Positions 14,782-23,200 of a DNA stretch of 64,000 nucleotides are shown one piece after another. The DNA is taken from contig NZ_CP082273.1 in assembly GCF_019880385.1 (NCBI RefSeq), forward strand, positions 124,001 to 188,000, given 5' to 3'. Origin of the DNA: Nocardioides coralli. GTDB taxonomy: Bacteria > Actinomycetota > Actinomycetes > Propionibacteriales > Nocardioidaceae. Numbering within the stretch: the stretch's first letter is position 1; each line of letters opens with the position of its first letter. Both the position numbers and the translations under genes were made by a program. The notes under the pieces were generated by a model that was given only the letters and a program-made list of their open reading frames with translations, searched no databases and was not told where the DNA came from.

Positions 14782-16605
14782 TCAGAGGCCCAGGCGCGCC
14801 TTGAGGCCGTCGAGCTCGGTCCAGAGCACCGCGGGCAGCTGCTCGCCGAAGGTCTCGAACCACTCCTGGATCTGGGGCACCTCGGCACGCCACTCCTCGA
14901 CGTCGACCTGGAGCGCACGGGCCAGCCGGTCCGCGTCGAGGTCGAGCCCCTCGGTGTCGAGGGCGCCGGGAGCCGGCACGTGGCCGACGGGGGTCTCGAC
15001 CGCGGCGGCCTGGCCGTCGATCCGCTCCACGACCCACTTGAGGACGCGGCTGTTCTCACCGAAGCCGGGCCACAGGAACCCGCCGTCGTCGTCGCGCCGG
15101 AACCAGTTGACGTAGAAGATCCGCGGCAGCTTGGCGGCGTCGTTCTCCTTGCCCATGGTGATCCAGTGGTTGAAGTAATCGCCGGCGTGGTAGCCGATGA
15201 AGGGCAGCATCGCCATCGGGTCGCGGCGGACGACCCCGACCTGGCCGACGGCCGCCGCGGTGGTCTCGCTCGAGAGGGTCGCGCCGAGGAAGGTGCCGTG
15301 GGTCCAGTCGCGGGCCTCGAAGACCAGCGGCACCGTGGTCTTGCGGCGGCCGCCGAAGAGGATCGCGTCGATCGGGACACCGCGCGGGTCGTCGTACTCC
15401 GGCGCGAGGATGTCGCACTGCGTGATCGGCGTGCAGTAGCGGCTGTTGGGGTGGCTGGAGAGCTCCTCGCTGTCGGGCGTCCAGGGCTGGCCCTTCCAGC
15501 TGGTGGCGCGCGCCGGCGGGTTCTCCAGCCCCTCCCACCACACGTCGCCGTCCTCGGTCAGCGCCACGTTGGTGAAGACCGAGTTGCCCTTGTTGATGGT
15601 CCGCATGGCGTTGGGGTTGGTGTGCTCGTTGGTGCCGGGGGCGACGCCGAAGAAGCCGTACTCCGGGTTGACCGCCCACAGTCGCCCGTCCTCACCGATC
15701 CGCATCCAGGCGATGTCGTCGCCGAGCGTCTCGACCTTCCAGCCGGGGATGGTCGGCTGGAGCATCGCGAGGTTGGTCTTGCCGCACGCGGACGGGAAGG
15801 CGGCGGCGACGTACTTCACGACGCCCTCGGGCGAGGTGAGCTTGAGGATCAGCATGTGCTCGGCGAGCCAGCCCTCGTCGCGGGCCATGACGCTGGCGAT
15901 GCGCAGCGCGTAGCACTTCTTACCGAGCAGGGCGTTGCCGCCGTAGCCCGAGCCGAAGGACCAGATCGCGCGCTCCTCGGGGAACTGCACGATGTACTTG
16001 GTGTCGTTGCAGGGCCACGCGACGTCGGCCTGGCCCTCCTCGAGCGGCATGCCGACCGAGTGGATCGCCGGCACGAAGTCCGCGTCGAGCTCGGTCATCC
16101 GCTCCAGGACGTGCGTGCCCATCCGGGCCATGACGCGCATGCTGACGGTGACGTAGGCCGAGTCGGTGACCTCGACGCCGAACATCGGCCGCTCCGCCTC
16201 GAGGTGGCCCATCACGAAGGGGATGACGTACATGGTGCGTCCCCGCATGCAGCCGGCGTAGAGCCCGCGCATGATGTCCTTCATCTGCTCGGGGTCCATC
16301 CAGTTGTTGGTGGGCCCGCAGTCCTTCTCGTCGACCGAGCAGATGTAGGTGCGGTCCTCGACCCGCGCGACGTCGGTGGGGTCGGAGGCTGCGTGGAAGC
16401 TGTTGGGCTTCCGCGTGGGGTCGAGACGTGTGAAGGTGCCGGTGGCCTCGAGCGCACGGGTGAGCTCGTCCCACTCCTCGTCGGAGCCCGTGCACCAGTG
16501 GAGCCGGTCGGGCTGGGTGAGCTCGGCCACCTCGGCGACGAAGTCGAGGATGCCCTGGTGCGTGGTGGGCGCGTCGGCGAGCGAGGTGTCAGCGGTCGTG
16601 GTCAT
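14782..16605 (-). CDS. pckG: Phosphoenolpyruvate carboxykinase (GTP), canonical copy
   Basis: This enzyme interconverts oxaloacetate plus GTP with PEP, CO2 and GDP at the start of gluconeogenesis. The protein has 607 residues, the normal length. All hallmark residues are in place: Arg in [12 protein letters not shown], the metal-binding Lys of [10 protein letters not shown] (second Lys, about 230), the metal-binding His of LAEHMLIL (about 250), the P-loop [13 protein letters not shown] with its reactive Cys (about 274), the Asp pair of GDDIAWM, the HPNSRYC segment, the Arg pair of [12 protein letters not shown] (about 420-421) and [16 protein letters not shown] 16605 is preceded by a GGAGGTCC-like ribosome site. 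A divergent homologue lacking several of these residues lies at 34303-36141. Confidence 0.97.
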   Translation of the reverse strand: MTTTADTSLADAPTTHQGILDFVAEVAELTQPDRLHWCTGSDEEWDELTRALEATGTFTRLDPTRKPNSFHAASDPTDVARVEDRTYICSVDEKDCGPTNNWMDPEQMKDIMRGLYAGCMRGRTMYVIPFVMGHLEAERPMFGVEVTDSAYVTVSMRVMARMGTHVLERMTELDADFVPAIHSVGMPLEEGQADVAWPCNDTKYIVQFPEERAIWSFGSGYGGNALLGKKCYALRIASVMARDEGWLAEHMLILKLTSPEGVVKYVAAAFPSACGKTNLAMLQPTIPGWKVETLGDDIAWMRIGEDGRLWAVNPEYGFFGVAPGTNEHTNPNAMRTINKGNSVFTNVALTEDGDVWWEGLENPPARATSWKGQPWTPDSEELSSHPNSRYCTPITQCDILAPEYDDPRGVPIDAILFGGRRKTTVPLVFEARDWTHGTFLGATLSSETTAAAVGQVGVVRRDPMAMLPFIGYHAGDYFNHWITMGKENDAAKLPRIFYVNWFRRDDDGGFLWPGFGENSRVLKWVVERIDGQAAAVETPVGHVPAPGALDTEGLDLDADRLARALQVDVEEWRAEVPQIQEWFETFGEQLPAVLWTELDGLKARLGL

Positions 16606-16753
16606 ACCGGACCTCCGTGGTCGAGGTGCGAGGCGCAGCGGGCCGGGAGACCCGCGGGCGCAGGTGGCGTCGGCCGGCGTCGTCGTCGGGCCAACGGGAT
16701 GCCGGGAGGCTAACCGCGCCCGCGGGGTCCGCATATTGGATCGATCTACGCGC

Positions 16754-16769
16754 TGTGACCCAGGTCTCA
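16754..16769. promoter_or_regulatory. Possible CRP/GlxR-type site upstream of pckG
   Basis: TGTGA-CCCAGG-TCTCA resembles the CRP/GlxR consensus TGTGA-N6-TCACA with one mismatch. It lies about 150 bases before the pckG start and overlaps the end of the response-regulator gene. A chance match is quite possible. Confidence 0.25.
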
Positions 16770-17426
16770 GTGCTCCGGTCGGTCCCGCTCCACGCGATGG
16801 CGGACCCGGTCGGGCCGGAACCCGTGGTCGATGCCCCACAGCACCGCTCGGGTACGGCTGTCGGCGTCGATCTTGCGGTAGAGCGTCCGCAGGTAGCTCT
16901 TCACGGTGTTGAGCCCGAGGAACGCCCGCTCCCCGATCTCCTGGTTGCTCAGGCCCTGGCACAGCAGGGCGAGCACCTCCGCCTCGCGGGGGCTGAGACC
17001 TTCGGCGTCACCCGGCCAGTGGCCGAACGCTCCGTCGCTGTCCGCCTCTGCCTGTGGTGTCACCGTCTCCCCTGCGTGCACCCGCTCGAGGGCCGCCACG
17101 AGCTCGGCACCCGAGACGCCCTTGGAGACGTAGCCGGAGGCGCCGGCCCGCATCGACTGCTCCACCAGCTCCGGCTGGGTGTTCCAGCTGAAGACGACGA
17201 GTCGCGCACCCGAGCTGCCGAGGATCGACCTGACGTCGAGGGCCTCGCCCTGCGGTTGGCCGAAGGAGTCGTAGAGGACGAGGTCGACCTCGGTGGCGAC
17301 GGGCAGGCCGCTGTCGAGCTCGACGACGGCCACCCGCTCGGCGTACGGCGCGAGCACGCCGGCGATGCCCACGACCACGATCTCGTAGTCGTTGACGACC
17401 GCCACCCGCACGGGTCCCTCACCCAT
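16767..17426 (-). CDS. NarL/FixJ-type response regulator
   Basis: A 219-residue two-domain regulator. The receiver domain covers about residues 5-120: an acidic pair [11 protein letters not shown], phospho-acceptor Asp in [12 protein letters not shown] (about 57) and the conserved Lys in [16 protein letters not shown]. The LuxR helix-turn-helix covers about 145-205 ([20 protein letters not shown], then [20 protein letters not shown]). ATG 17426 was chosen because TATGCT sits seven bases upstream on the minus strand and the receiver starts directly. No histidine kinase is adjacent. It is divergent from the acyl-CoA dehydrogenase/PIG-L/glycosyltransferase cluster and may control it. Confidence 0.85.
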   Translation of the reverse strand: MGEGPVRVAVVNDYEIVVVGIAGVLAPYAERVAVVELDSGLPVATEVDLVLYDSFGQPQGEALDVRSILGSSGARLVVFSWNTQPELVEQSMRAGASGYVSKGVSGAELVAALERVHAGETVTPQAEADSDGAFGHWPGDAEGLSPREAEVLALLCQGLSNQEIGERAFLGLNTVKSYLRTLYRKIDADSRTRAVLWGIDHGFRPDRVRHRVERDRPEH

Positions 17427-17433
17427 GGGCCGG

Positions 17434-17439
17434 AGCATA
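17434..17439 (-). promoter_or_regulatory. Probable leaderless -10 box for the response regulator
   Basis: On the minus strand TATGCT is followed by seven bases and the ATG at 17426. Confidence 0.5.
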
Positions 17440-17470
17440 GGCAGCGTCGCAACACGCGCGCCCGGTGGAA

Positions 17471-17589
17471 CACACCTTCGGGTGTGGTGCGGAGCCGGCA
17501 AGCCTGTTGGAGTGGAGGTTGGCGGTCTGTGACCGTCGAGCAGGGCGTCCCCGGGGCTCACGCAGTCCCGACTCGGTGGGGCGCCCTGC
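17471..17589 (+). promoter_or_regulatory. Structured leader upstream of the acyl-CoA dehydrogenase cluster
   Basis: Two hairpins are visible before the GTG at 17630: CACACC-TTCG-GGTGTG (17471-17486), a classic UUCG tetraloop, and GCAGGGCG (from 17540) pairing with CGCCCTGC (to 17589) across a 30-base or so loop. I do not recognise a known riboswitch. The rest of the 203-base divergent space shows no clear promoter. Confidence 0.35.
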
Positions 17590-17629
17590 TTCATGAGGAC
17601 GAGCTGACGACGACGAGGAGGAGGGTCGC

Positions 17630-18685
17630 GTGCCCTCGAGCGCCGTGACGCTGTGGCCGGCCACCGGTGACCCGACGCCCCCTCACGTCGTCGACCTCGT
17701 CGCGACTGCCGCGGCCGGGACCCCGGGTCCCGTCGAGCAGGGACTCGAGCTCGCGCCGCGCATCGCCGAGCTCTGCCCGACCCCCGGCGAGGGCGCGACC
17801 GCGGTGCTCTGGGAGGTGCTGGCCTCCCTGGGTGCGGCGGACCTGCAGCTGGCGCGGGCGGTGGAGCCGCACCTCGACGCTCGCAACATCCTCGTCGAGG
17901 CGGCGGGCGCCGGCCACGACGTCCCGGGCCCCGGCGGATCGCGCTGGGGTGTCTTCGCCGCGGAGGGCCCCGGGGTGCGGCTGGAGGCCAGCGCCCACGA
18001 CGGTGGCTGGCGGCTCTCGGGCACCAAGCCGTGGTGCTCGCTGGCGGGCAGGCTCGACCGGGCCCTGGTGACGGCCTGGGTCGACGAGGAGCGCCGCGGT
18101 CTCTTCGCGGTCGACCTGCACGCCCCGGGGGTGCGGGTCGACGGTGATGACGCCTGGTGTGCGCGCGGGCTGCCTGAGGTGGTCAGCCTCCCGGTCGCCC
18201 TCGACGACGTGCCCGCGCAGCCCGTCGGGCCCCCCGGGTGGTACCTCACGCGCGACGGCTTCGCCTGGGGCGGCATCGGCGTGGCCGCCGTCTGGTACGG
18301 CGGCGCGGTCGGGCTCGCCCGACGGGTGGCCGCGCCGCGGCGCCGGCCGCGCGACCAGCTGTCGCACCTCCACCTCGGTGAGATCGACCGGCACCTCGCG
18401 GCCGGTGCCGCCGTCCTGGCCTCGGCAGCGGGCGACGTCGACGCGGGGCGGGCCTCCGGTGCGGCGGGGGCAGTCCTGGCCTTGCGTGTGCGTGCCGTCG
18501 TCGCGGACACGTGCGAGGCCGTGCTGGCCGCAGCCGAGCACGAGCTCGGACCGGGGCCGCAGGTCTCCGAGCCCGAGTACGCCGCCCGGCTGGCGGACCT
18601 GCGGCTCTACTTGCGTCAGCACCACGCCGAGCGGGACCTGGCGGCGCTCGGTCGCGAGCTGGAGGAGGGCCGGGCGCCGTGGTGA
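17630..18685 (+). CDS. Acyl-CoA dehydrogenase-like flavoprotein, first gene of an uncharacterised cluster
   Basis: A 351-residue protein with the layout of a short acyl-CoA dehydrogenase: a middle beta domain (GVRLEASAHDGGWRLSGTKP, then WCSLAGRLDRALVTAWVD; the G.W.LSGTK.W signature binds FAD and substrate) and a C-terminal helical domain (GIGVAAVWYGGAVGLARRVA). It is shorter than the usual 380-400 residues, and the N-terminal helical part is reduced. GTG 17630 is preceded by GAGGAGGAGGG. The stop overlaps the next start (GTGA), so it is translated with the PIG-L/methyltransferase gene. The substrate is unknown and need not be a CoA ester. Confidence 0.78.
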   Translation: MPSSAVTLWPATGDPTPPHVVDLVATAAAGTPGPVEQGLELAPRIAELCPTPGEGATAVLWEVLASLGAADLQLARAVEPHLDARNILVEAAGAGHDVPGPGGSRWGVFAAEGPGVRLEASAHDGGWRLSGTKPWCSLAGRLDRALVTAWVDEERRGLFAVDLHAPGVRVDGDDAWCARGLPEVVSLPVALDDVPAQPVGPPGWYLTRDGFAWGGIGVAAVWYGGAVGLARRVAAPRRRPRDQLSHLHLGEIDRHLAAGAAVLASAAGDVDAGRASGAAGAVLALRVRAVVADTCEAVLAAAEHELGPGPQVSEPEYAARLADLRLYLRQHHAERDLAALGRELEEGRAPW

Positions 18686-20043
18686 CCGCACCGGCCTTCC
18701 GTCACGACGCCCCCGGCACCCCCGCCCAGCGTTGGTGGCACCACCCCGACCGCGGCCGGGTGGCCGAGCTGGACCTCGTCGACGCCGACGGGGGGCGGCT
18801 TCGGCACGTCGTCGTCGTCGCCGCCCACCCCGATGACGAGACCATGGGCGCCGGTGGGCTGCTGGCGCAGCTGGCGGTGATGCCGGAGGACGTGCGGCCC
18901 CGCCTGTCGGTCGTGCTGCTCACCGACGGCGAGGCCAGTCACCCCGCCTCGCCCACGCACGCCCCTTCCGCCCTGGCCGAGGTGCGGCTCGCGGAGTGCC
19001 GGGAGGCCCTCGACCGGCTGGGCGCCGAGATCGCCCTGGTCCGCCGGGGACTGCCCGACGGCGAGGTCGCGGCGGCCGAGGACCGCTGCGTCGCCGACCT
19101 CTGCCGCCTCGTGGGCGACGGCCGCGGGGTGCTCCTGCTCGCGCCGTGGCGCCGCGACGGGCACCCGGACCACGAAGCAGCCGGGCGGGCCGCGGCGGCG
19201 GCCGCGGCGCGGACCGGGGCACGGCTGCTGGAGTACCCCGTGTGGTTCTGGCACTGGGGTCGGCCGGACGACGCGCCGTGGTCGACCATGCGCCGGGTGT
19301 CCCTCCCGCCCGACGCGCTGGCCGCGAAGGACCGGGCGATCGCCTCGCACCGCAGCCAGGTCCGCGGTCTGTCGGTGCAGGAGGGTGACGAGCCCCTTCT
19401 CGGGCCCGACCTGCTCGCCCACTTCCTGTGCCCGCAGGAGCTCTTCGTCGAGGAGCCGGGCGTCGACGCCGCCCTGGACCGGCTCCACCGGGAGCGTCCG
19501 GAGCCCTGGGGTGCGCCCACCCGCTGGTACGAGGAGCGCAAGCGGCAGCTGGTGCTGGCGATGCTCCCCGACCGCGAGCACGGGCGGGCGCTCGACATCG
19601 GGTGCTCGACCGGCGTGCTGACCGAGGCCCTCGCCGACCGCTGCTCCCACGTCCTCGCGGTCGACAGCAGCCCCGCCGCGGTCCGGACCGCGCGTGCCCG
19701 CCTGGAGGGACTGGCCCACGTCGACGTGGAGCTGCGCGCACTCCCCCGGGAGTGGCCACCGGGTCGGTTCGACCTCGTCGTGGTCAGCGAGGTCGGCTAC
19801 TTCCTGAGCCCGCGCGACCTCGAGCGGCTGGTCGTCGAGGTCGACGCCTGCCTGGCCGACGACGGCGTCGTCGTGCTGTGCCACTGGCGCCACCCGGTGG
19901 CGGGATGGCTCCTCGACGGTGGCGACGTCCACGCCGCGTTCGAGGCGGGCGTGGGGTGGCCGCGGCTGGCGGCGTACCGGGACGACGACGTGGAGATCCT
20001 GCTGCTCGGACCGTCGTCGCGGATGCCGGAGCCGACCTCGTGA
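18682..20043 (+). CDS. PIG-L deacetylase-NodS-like SAM methyltransferase fusion
   Basis: A 453-residue two-domain protein. Residues about 35-260 are a PIG-L/LmbE deacetylase: zinc motif VVAAHPDDETMGAGG and second motif RRDGHPDHEAAG. Relatives (MshB, PIG-L) remove acetyl from N-acetylglucosaminyl compounds. Residues about 275-440 are a class I methyltransferase: YEERKRQLVLAML, SAM loop ALDIGCSTGVLTEALADRCS, then HVLAVDSSPAAVRTARARLE and DLVVVSEVGYFLSP. The ERKR and SEVxYFL segments resemble NodS, the N-methyltransferase of Nod factors. GTG 18682 overlaps the upstream stop (GTG 18679 is the alternative). A deacetylate-then-N-methylate role on an amino sugar is an inference. Confidence 0.82.
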   Translation: MTAPAFRHDAPGTPAQRWWHHPDRGRVAELDLVDADGGRLRHVVVVAAHPDDETMGAGGLLAQLAVMPEDVRPRLSVVLLTDGEASHPASPTHAPSALAEVRLAECREALDRLGAEIALVRRGLPDGEVAAAEDRCVADLCRLVGDGRGVLLLAPWRRDGHPDHEAAGRAAAAAAARTGARLLEYPVWFWHWGRPDDAPWSTMRRVSLPPDALAAKDRAIASHRSQVRGLSVQEGDEPLLGPDLLAHFLCPQELFVEEPGVDAALDRLHRERPEPWGAPTRWYEERKRQLVLAMLPDREHGRALDIGCSTGVLTEALADRCSHVLAVDSSPAAVRTARARLEGLAHVDVELRALPREWPPGRFDLVVVSEVGYFLSPRDLERLVVEVDACLADDGVVVLCHWRHPVAGWLLDGGDVHAAFEAGVGWPRLAAYRDDDVEILLLGPSSRMPEPTS

Positions 20044-20726
20044 CGCGCGGCATCGACAGGATCAACGTGGTGGTCCCCGCCCACGACGAGGCCGTGCTGC
20101 TGGGTCGGTGCCTGACCCACGTCCGGGCGGCCGTCGACGCGCTCGGCCCGCAAGGCCCCGACGTCAGGGTCGTGGTGGTGCTCGACGCGTGCGGCGACAG
20201 TAGTGCGGCCGTGGCGGCACGCGCCGGGGTCACGGTGGTGGAGTGCGCGGCGCGCAACGTGGGCGTGGCACGGGCGGTCGGGGTGGAGGCCGCCGGGGCG
20301 GGGGCCGATCCGGCCGCCACCTGGCTGGCCACGACGGACGCCGACAGCGTCGTGCCGCGAGGCTGGCTCCTGGACCACCTGGCGGCCTCACTGGCCCACG
20401 ACGTGCTGGTGGGTGGGGTCCGGCCGGACCCGGCGGACCTGCCCGACGAGGTGCTCGGCGCGTGGCTGGCCGCCCACACCCGCGTCGGGCACCACGTCCA
20501 CGGCGCCAACCTCGGCGTCCGGCTCTCGGCGTACCGGGCCGTGGGCGGGTTCCGCCCGATCCCCACGGGGGAGGACGTGGCGCTGGTGGCCGACCTCCGC
20601 TCCCTCGGCGTCGCGGTCGCCGGGGGCGGCCACCCCGTGGTCACCTCGGGGCGGGTCCAGGGCCGGGCGCCCGACGGCTTCGCCGGCTACCTCCGCACCC
20701 TCGTCGCCGCCCGCGAACCTGCGTGA
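20040..20726 (+). CDS. Family 2 glycosyltransferase
   Basis: A 228-residue GT-A fold glycosyltransferase. It has INVVVPAHDEAVLLGRCLTH (nucleotide-sugar strand), VVVVLDACGDSS, then TWLATTDADSVVPRGWLLDH with a DxD-like metal motif (TDADS) and AYRAVGGFRPIPTGEDVALV with the acceptor-side ED. No membrane segments are present, so it is soluble or peripheral. GTG 20040 overlaps the stop of the PIG-L/methyltransferase gene by four bases, making it the last of three coupled genes. It presumably supplies the sugar that the deacetylase/methyltransferase modifies; donor and acceptor are unknown. Confidence 0.82.
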   Translation: MTRGIDRINVVVPAHDEAVLLGRCLTHVRAAVDALGPQGPDVRVVVVLDACGDSSAAVAARAGVTVVECAARNVGVARAVGVEAAGAGADPAATWLATTDADSVVPRGWLLDHLAASLAHDVLVGGVRPDPADLPDEVLGAWLAAHTRVGHHVHGANLGVRLSAYRAVGGFRPIPTGEDVALVADLRSLGVAVAGGGHPVVTSGRVQGRAPDGFAGYLRTLVAAREPA

Positions 20727-20793
20727 CGCGGATTCGGCTCGCTCCTCGCGGTCGGCTATCCTCGTCCAGTCGTCCGGCGGGTCCGGGCGGCGG

Positions 20794-20866
20794 GCGCCTG
20801 TAGCTCAACGGATAGAGCATCTGACTACGGATCAGAAGGTTTGGGGTTCGAATCCCTACAGGCGCG
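20794..20866 (+). tRNA. tRNA-Arg (anticodon ACG)
   Basis: Acceptor GCGCCTG pairs with CAGGCGC, discriminator G, no encoded CCA. The D arm is GCTCAACGGATAGAGC, the anticodon stem-loop is TCTGA-CTACGGA-TCAGA with anticodon ACG (A34 read as inosine), and the T arm is GGGGTTCGAATCCC. The length is 73 bases. Confidence 0.97.
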
Positions 20867-20872
20867 CAGGAC

Positions 20873-20906
20873 AGGACCGCAGGCACCGTCAGGTGGCTGC
20901 GGTCCT
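20873..20906 (+). terminator. Terminator after tRNA-Arg
   Basis: Perfect arms AGGACCGCA (20873-20881) and TGCGGTCCT (20898-20906), starting six bases past the tRNA and followed by CTCG. Confidence 0.65.
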
Positions 20907-20966
20907 CTCGACTCTCCGGACCGGGTCGGTCGCGGGGCCGACGCATCAGGGATGTTCCTTCACTGC

Positions 20967-20987
20967 GCGTGAATCGAGCGTGAATCG
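20967..20987. promoter_or_regulatory. Tandem direct repeat GCGTGAATCG, likely operator of the histidine kinase gene
   Basis: GCGTGAATCG occurs at 20967-20976 and again at 20978-20987, one helical turn (11 bases) apart, about 90 bases before the GTG at 21077. Repeats with this spacing are typical of response-regulator binding. The remainder of the 210-base gap shows only the tRNA terminator. Confidence 0.45.
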
Positions 20988-21076
20988 GTGCGAGAATGGT
21001 CGGACGCAAGAGTCGGTGCACCGCTGCTCGTGTGATGGACCGACACCCCCCGGATGCGGAAGACAGGAGCAGCTCG

Positions 21077-23185
21077 GTGCTGGACGCGACGGCTGCGCGC
21101 GAGGTCGGAGACCGCGACAGCGACGTGCCGCCCGGACGTCGTGCCCCTGTCCGGCGCCACCTCGACCTGCGCACCCTCGACGTGCGCCAGCTGGCGACCT
21201 ACGCGGTGCTCTACGCCGGCTGCATCGCGCTCGGCCGGCTCTCGCTGCAGCCCGAGACCGGTCTCGCCTTCTTCTGGCCGGCGGCCGGCGTCGGCCTCCT
21301 CTGGGCCCTGATCTGCCGTAGCCGCGCCGATCTCGTCGCGTGCCTCGTCGCGATCTTCGTCATCGCGACGGTCGGCAACTCCGTCACCGGGACCGCGTGG
21401 CTCCCGGGAACCGTTCTCGGCGTGGCCAACGTCGTGATGGTGCTGCTGCCCCGGCTCCTGCTGCGACTGCCCGACGCCCCGTGGCGGCGACGGTGGCACC
21501 TGCCGCCGTGGTCGCGCCTGAACTCCGCCGGCTCGCTGGTGCAGCTGCTGCTGGCCGTGGCCGCGGGTTCGATGGCCTCCGGGGCGGTCGGCATGGTGGG
21601 CGTCGCCCTGCTCGGGGGCGAGCCCGGCTGGGTCGCCTGGCTGAGCTGGATCACGCGCAACGGTGCGGCCGCGGTCGTCATCGCCTTCCCGCTGCTCGCC
21701 TGCCCGGTCTTCATGGGCGAGGGCGGCAGCCAGCGCGAGCTCGCACAGTGGCTCTGGACGAGCCGTCGGGCCGAGCTGGCCACCCTGCTCGTGCTCACCG
21801 TCGCAGTCGAGTGGTGGGTCTTCGGTCCCGGTGGGGGGCTGCCCCTGACCTTCCTGCCCTTCGCCCTGGTGGCGTGGGCGGGGCTCCGCTTCCCGCCACT
21901 GCTCGCCGGGCTCCACGGCTCCATGCTGGCGGTGGCCACCCTCGTGCTGGTCCTGGTCACGGACGGGGGCCCCATCGGCGAGATCGTCGACCCGGGACGA
22001 CAGGCCTTCACCCTGCAGTCCTTCATGGTGCTGACGGTGGCGCTGGCCCTGCTGGTGGCGCTCGTCATCGCCGAGCGGGACGCGCTCTCCGCGCGGCTGA
22101 CCGCCTCGGAGCGGCACGCCCGGGAGCGGGCGGTGGACCTGGAGACCATCACCGACACCATCCCCGAGGGTCTGGTCGTGATGCGGGCGGACGGACGCCC
22201 CGTCCGGGCCAACCGCGCCGCCCAGCAGATGCTGGGCGAGGACGTGGGGCGCTACTTCGACAACCTCCGGGAGGTGCACCTGCGACGGCTCGACGGGGAA
22301 CCCGTCCCCGCGGAGGACCGGCCGGCGGCCCAGGCCCTCGCGGGTCGTACGGTCCGCGACCTGCGCCTGCTCATGGACGACCCGCGCTCCGGCGAGGACC
22401 GGGTGTGGTCGTTCACCGCCGTGCCGCTGCTCGGCCCGGACGGTCGCACCCACGACCGCGCCGTCGTGCTGTTCCGCGACGTCACCGACGAGCACGAGCG
22501 CACCACCCAGCTGGAGAACTTCGCGGGTGTCGTCGCCCACGACCTGCAGAACCCCATCACCGCCATCGAGGGCTGGACGCACGTGCTCGCCGACGCGCTG
22601 GACGACCTCGACCCGGAGGACCGGGCCGGTACCCGGAAGGCGCTCAGCCACGTCCAGCGGGCGACCCGGCGCGGGACCCAGCTCATCGGTGACCTCCTCG
22701 ACTACTCCGTGGCGCGGACCTCGGACATCAACCCGGCACCGGTCGACCTCGACCGGCTCGTGGAGCAGCTCGCGGAGACGATGACGTCCGCCGACCCCGA
22801 GCGCGGCACCCGGATCAGCCACCGCGACCTCGGGTCGGTGACGGCGGACCCGGTGCTGATGCGCCAGCTCTTCGCCAACCTCATCGGGAACGCCGTGAAG
22901 TACACCCCGCCCGGCCGCGAGCCACGGGTGGACGTGGGGGCACAGCGCACCAACGGCCACGTGCGGCTGACCGTGACCGACAACGGCGTCGGCATCCCGG
23001 CTGCTTCCCGGGACCGGATCTTCGAGCCCTTCCACCGGGCCCACTCGGGCGACGCCCGCTTCACCGGGACCGGCCTCGGACTCGCGATCTGCGCCCGCGC
23101 CGTCGAGCGGCACGGTGGGACCCTCGAGGTCGACGACAACCCCGGCGGACCCGGCACCCGCTTCACGGTCTCGCTCCCGGCCTGA
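21077..23185 (+). CDS. MASE1-PAS sensor histidine kinase
   Basis: A 702-residue membrane sensor. Residues about 30-335 carry eight or so membrane segments of a MASE1-type sensor (FFWPAAGVGLLWALICRSRA, WLPGTVLGVANVVMVLLPRL). A PAS domain follows (about 345-470, ITDTIPEGLVVMRADGRPVR and NRAAQQMLG), then HisKA with the phospho-acceptor in VVAHDLQNPITAIEG (His about 487). The ATPase domain has NLIGNAVKYTPPG, DNGVGIPAAS and GTGLGLAI. GTG 21077 was preferred because AGGAGC lies seven bases upstream; ATG 20996 or 21035 would add a non-conserved N-terminus and cover the repeat box. No response regulator is adjacent, so it is an orphan kinase. The ligand is unknown. Confidence 0.88.
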   Translation: MLDATAAREVGDRDSDVPPGRRAPVRRHLDLRTLDVRQLATYAVLYAGCIALGRLSLQPETGLAFFWPAAGVGLLWALICRSRADLVACLVAIFVIATVGNSVTGTAWLPGTVLGVANVVMVLLPRLLLRLPDAPWRRRWHLPPWSRLNSAGSLVQLLLAVAAGSMASGAVGMVGVALLGGEPGWVAWLSWITRNGAAAVVIAFPLLACPVFMGEGGSQRELAQWLWTSRRAELATLLVLTVAVEWWVFGPGGGLPLTFLPFALVAWAGLRFPPLLAGLHGSMLAVATLVLVLVTDGGPIGEIVDPGRQAFTLQSFMVLTVALALLVALVIAERDALSARLTASERHARERAVDLETITDTIPEGLVVMRADGRPVRANRAAQQMLGEDVGRYFDNLREVHLRRLDGEPVPAEDRPAAQALAGRTVRDLRLLMDDPRSGEDRVWSFTAVPLLGPDGRTHDRAVVLFRDVTDEHERTTQLENFAGVVAHDLQNPITAIEGWTHVLADALDDLDPEDRAGTRKALSHVQRATRRGTQLIGDLLDYSVARTSDINPAPVDLDRLVEQLAETMTSADPERGTRISHRDLGSVTADPVLMRQLFANLIGNAVKYTPPGREPRVDVGAQRTNGHVRLTVTDNGVGIPAASRDRIFEPFHRAHSGDARFTGTGLGLAICARAVERHGGTLEVDDNPGGPGTRFTVSLPA

Positions 23186-23200
23186 GCCGGTGGGGGGCGC

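Noticed and set aside
13609..16713. 1034-codon plus-strand open frame
   Set aside because: It runs antisense to the LuxR-type and pckG genes; its Asp/Val/Arg-rich translation has no motif and mirrors the GC-rich third codon positions of the real genes.
16606..16962. N-terminal extension of pckG
   Set aside because: The frame is open upstream, but the added residues are unlike PEPCK and overlap the response-regulator gene; ATG 16605 has a ribosome site and gives a normal length.
17427..17629. Known riboswitch
   Set aside because: I looked for cobalamin, glycine, SAM and ZTP-like conserved cores and saw none; only generic hairpins remain.
20960..23113. 717-codon minus-strand open frame
   Set aside because: It is antisense to the MASE1 histidine kinase; low-complexity translation only.
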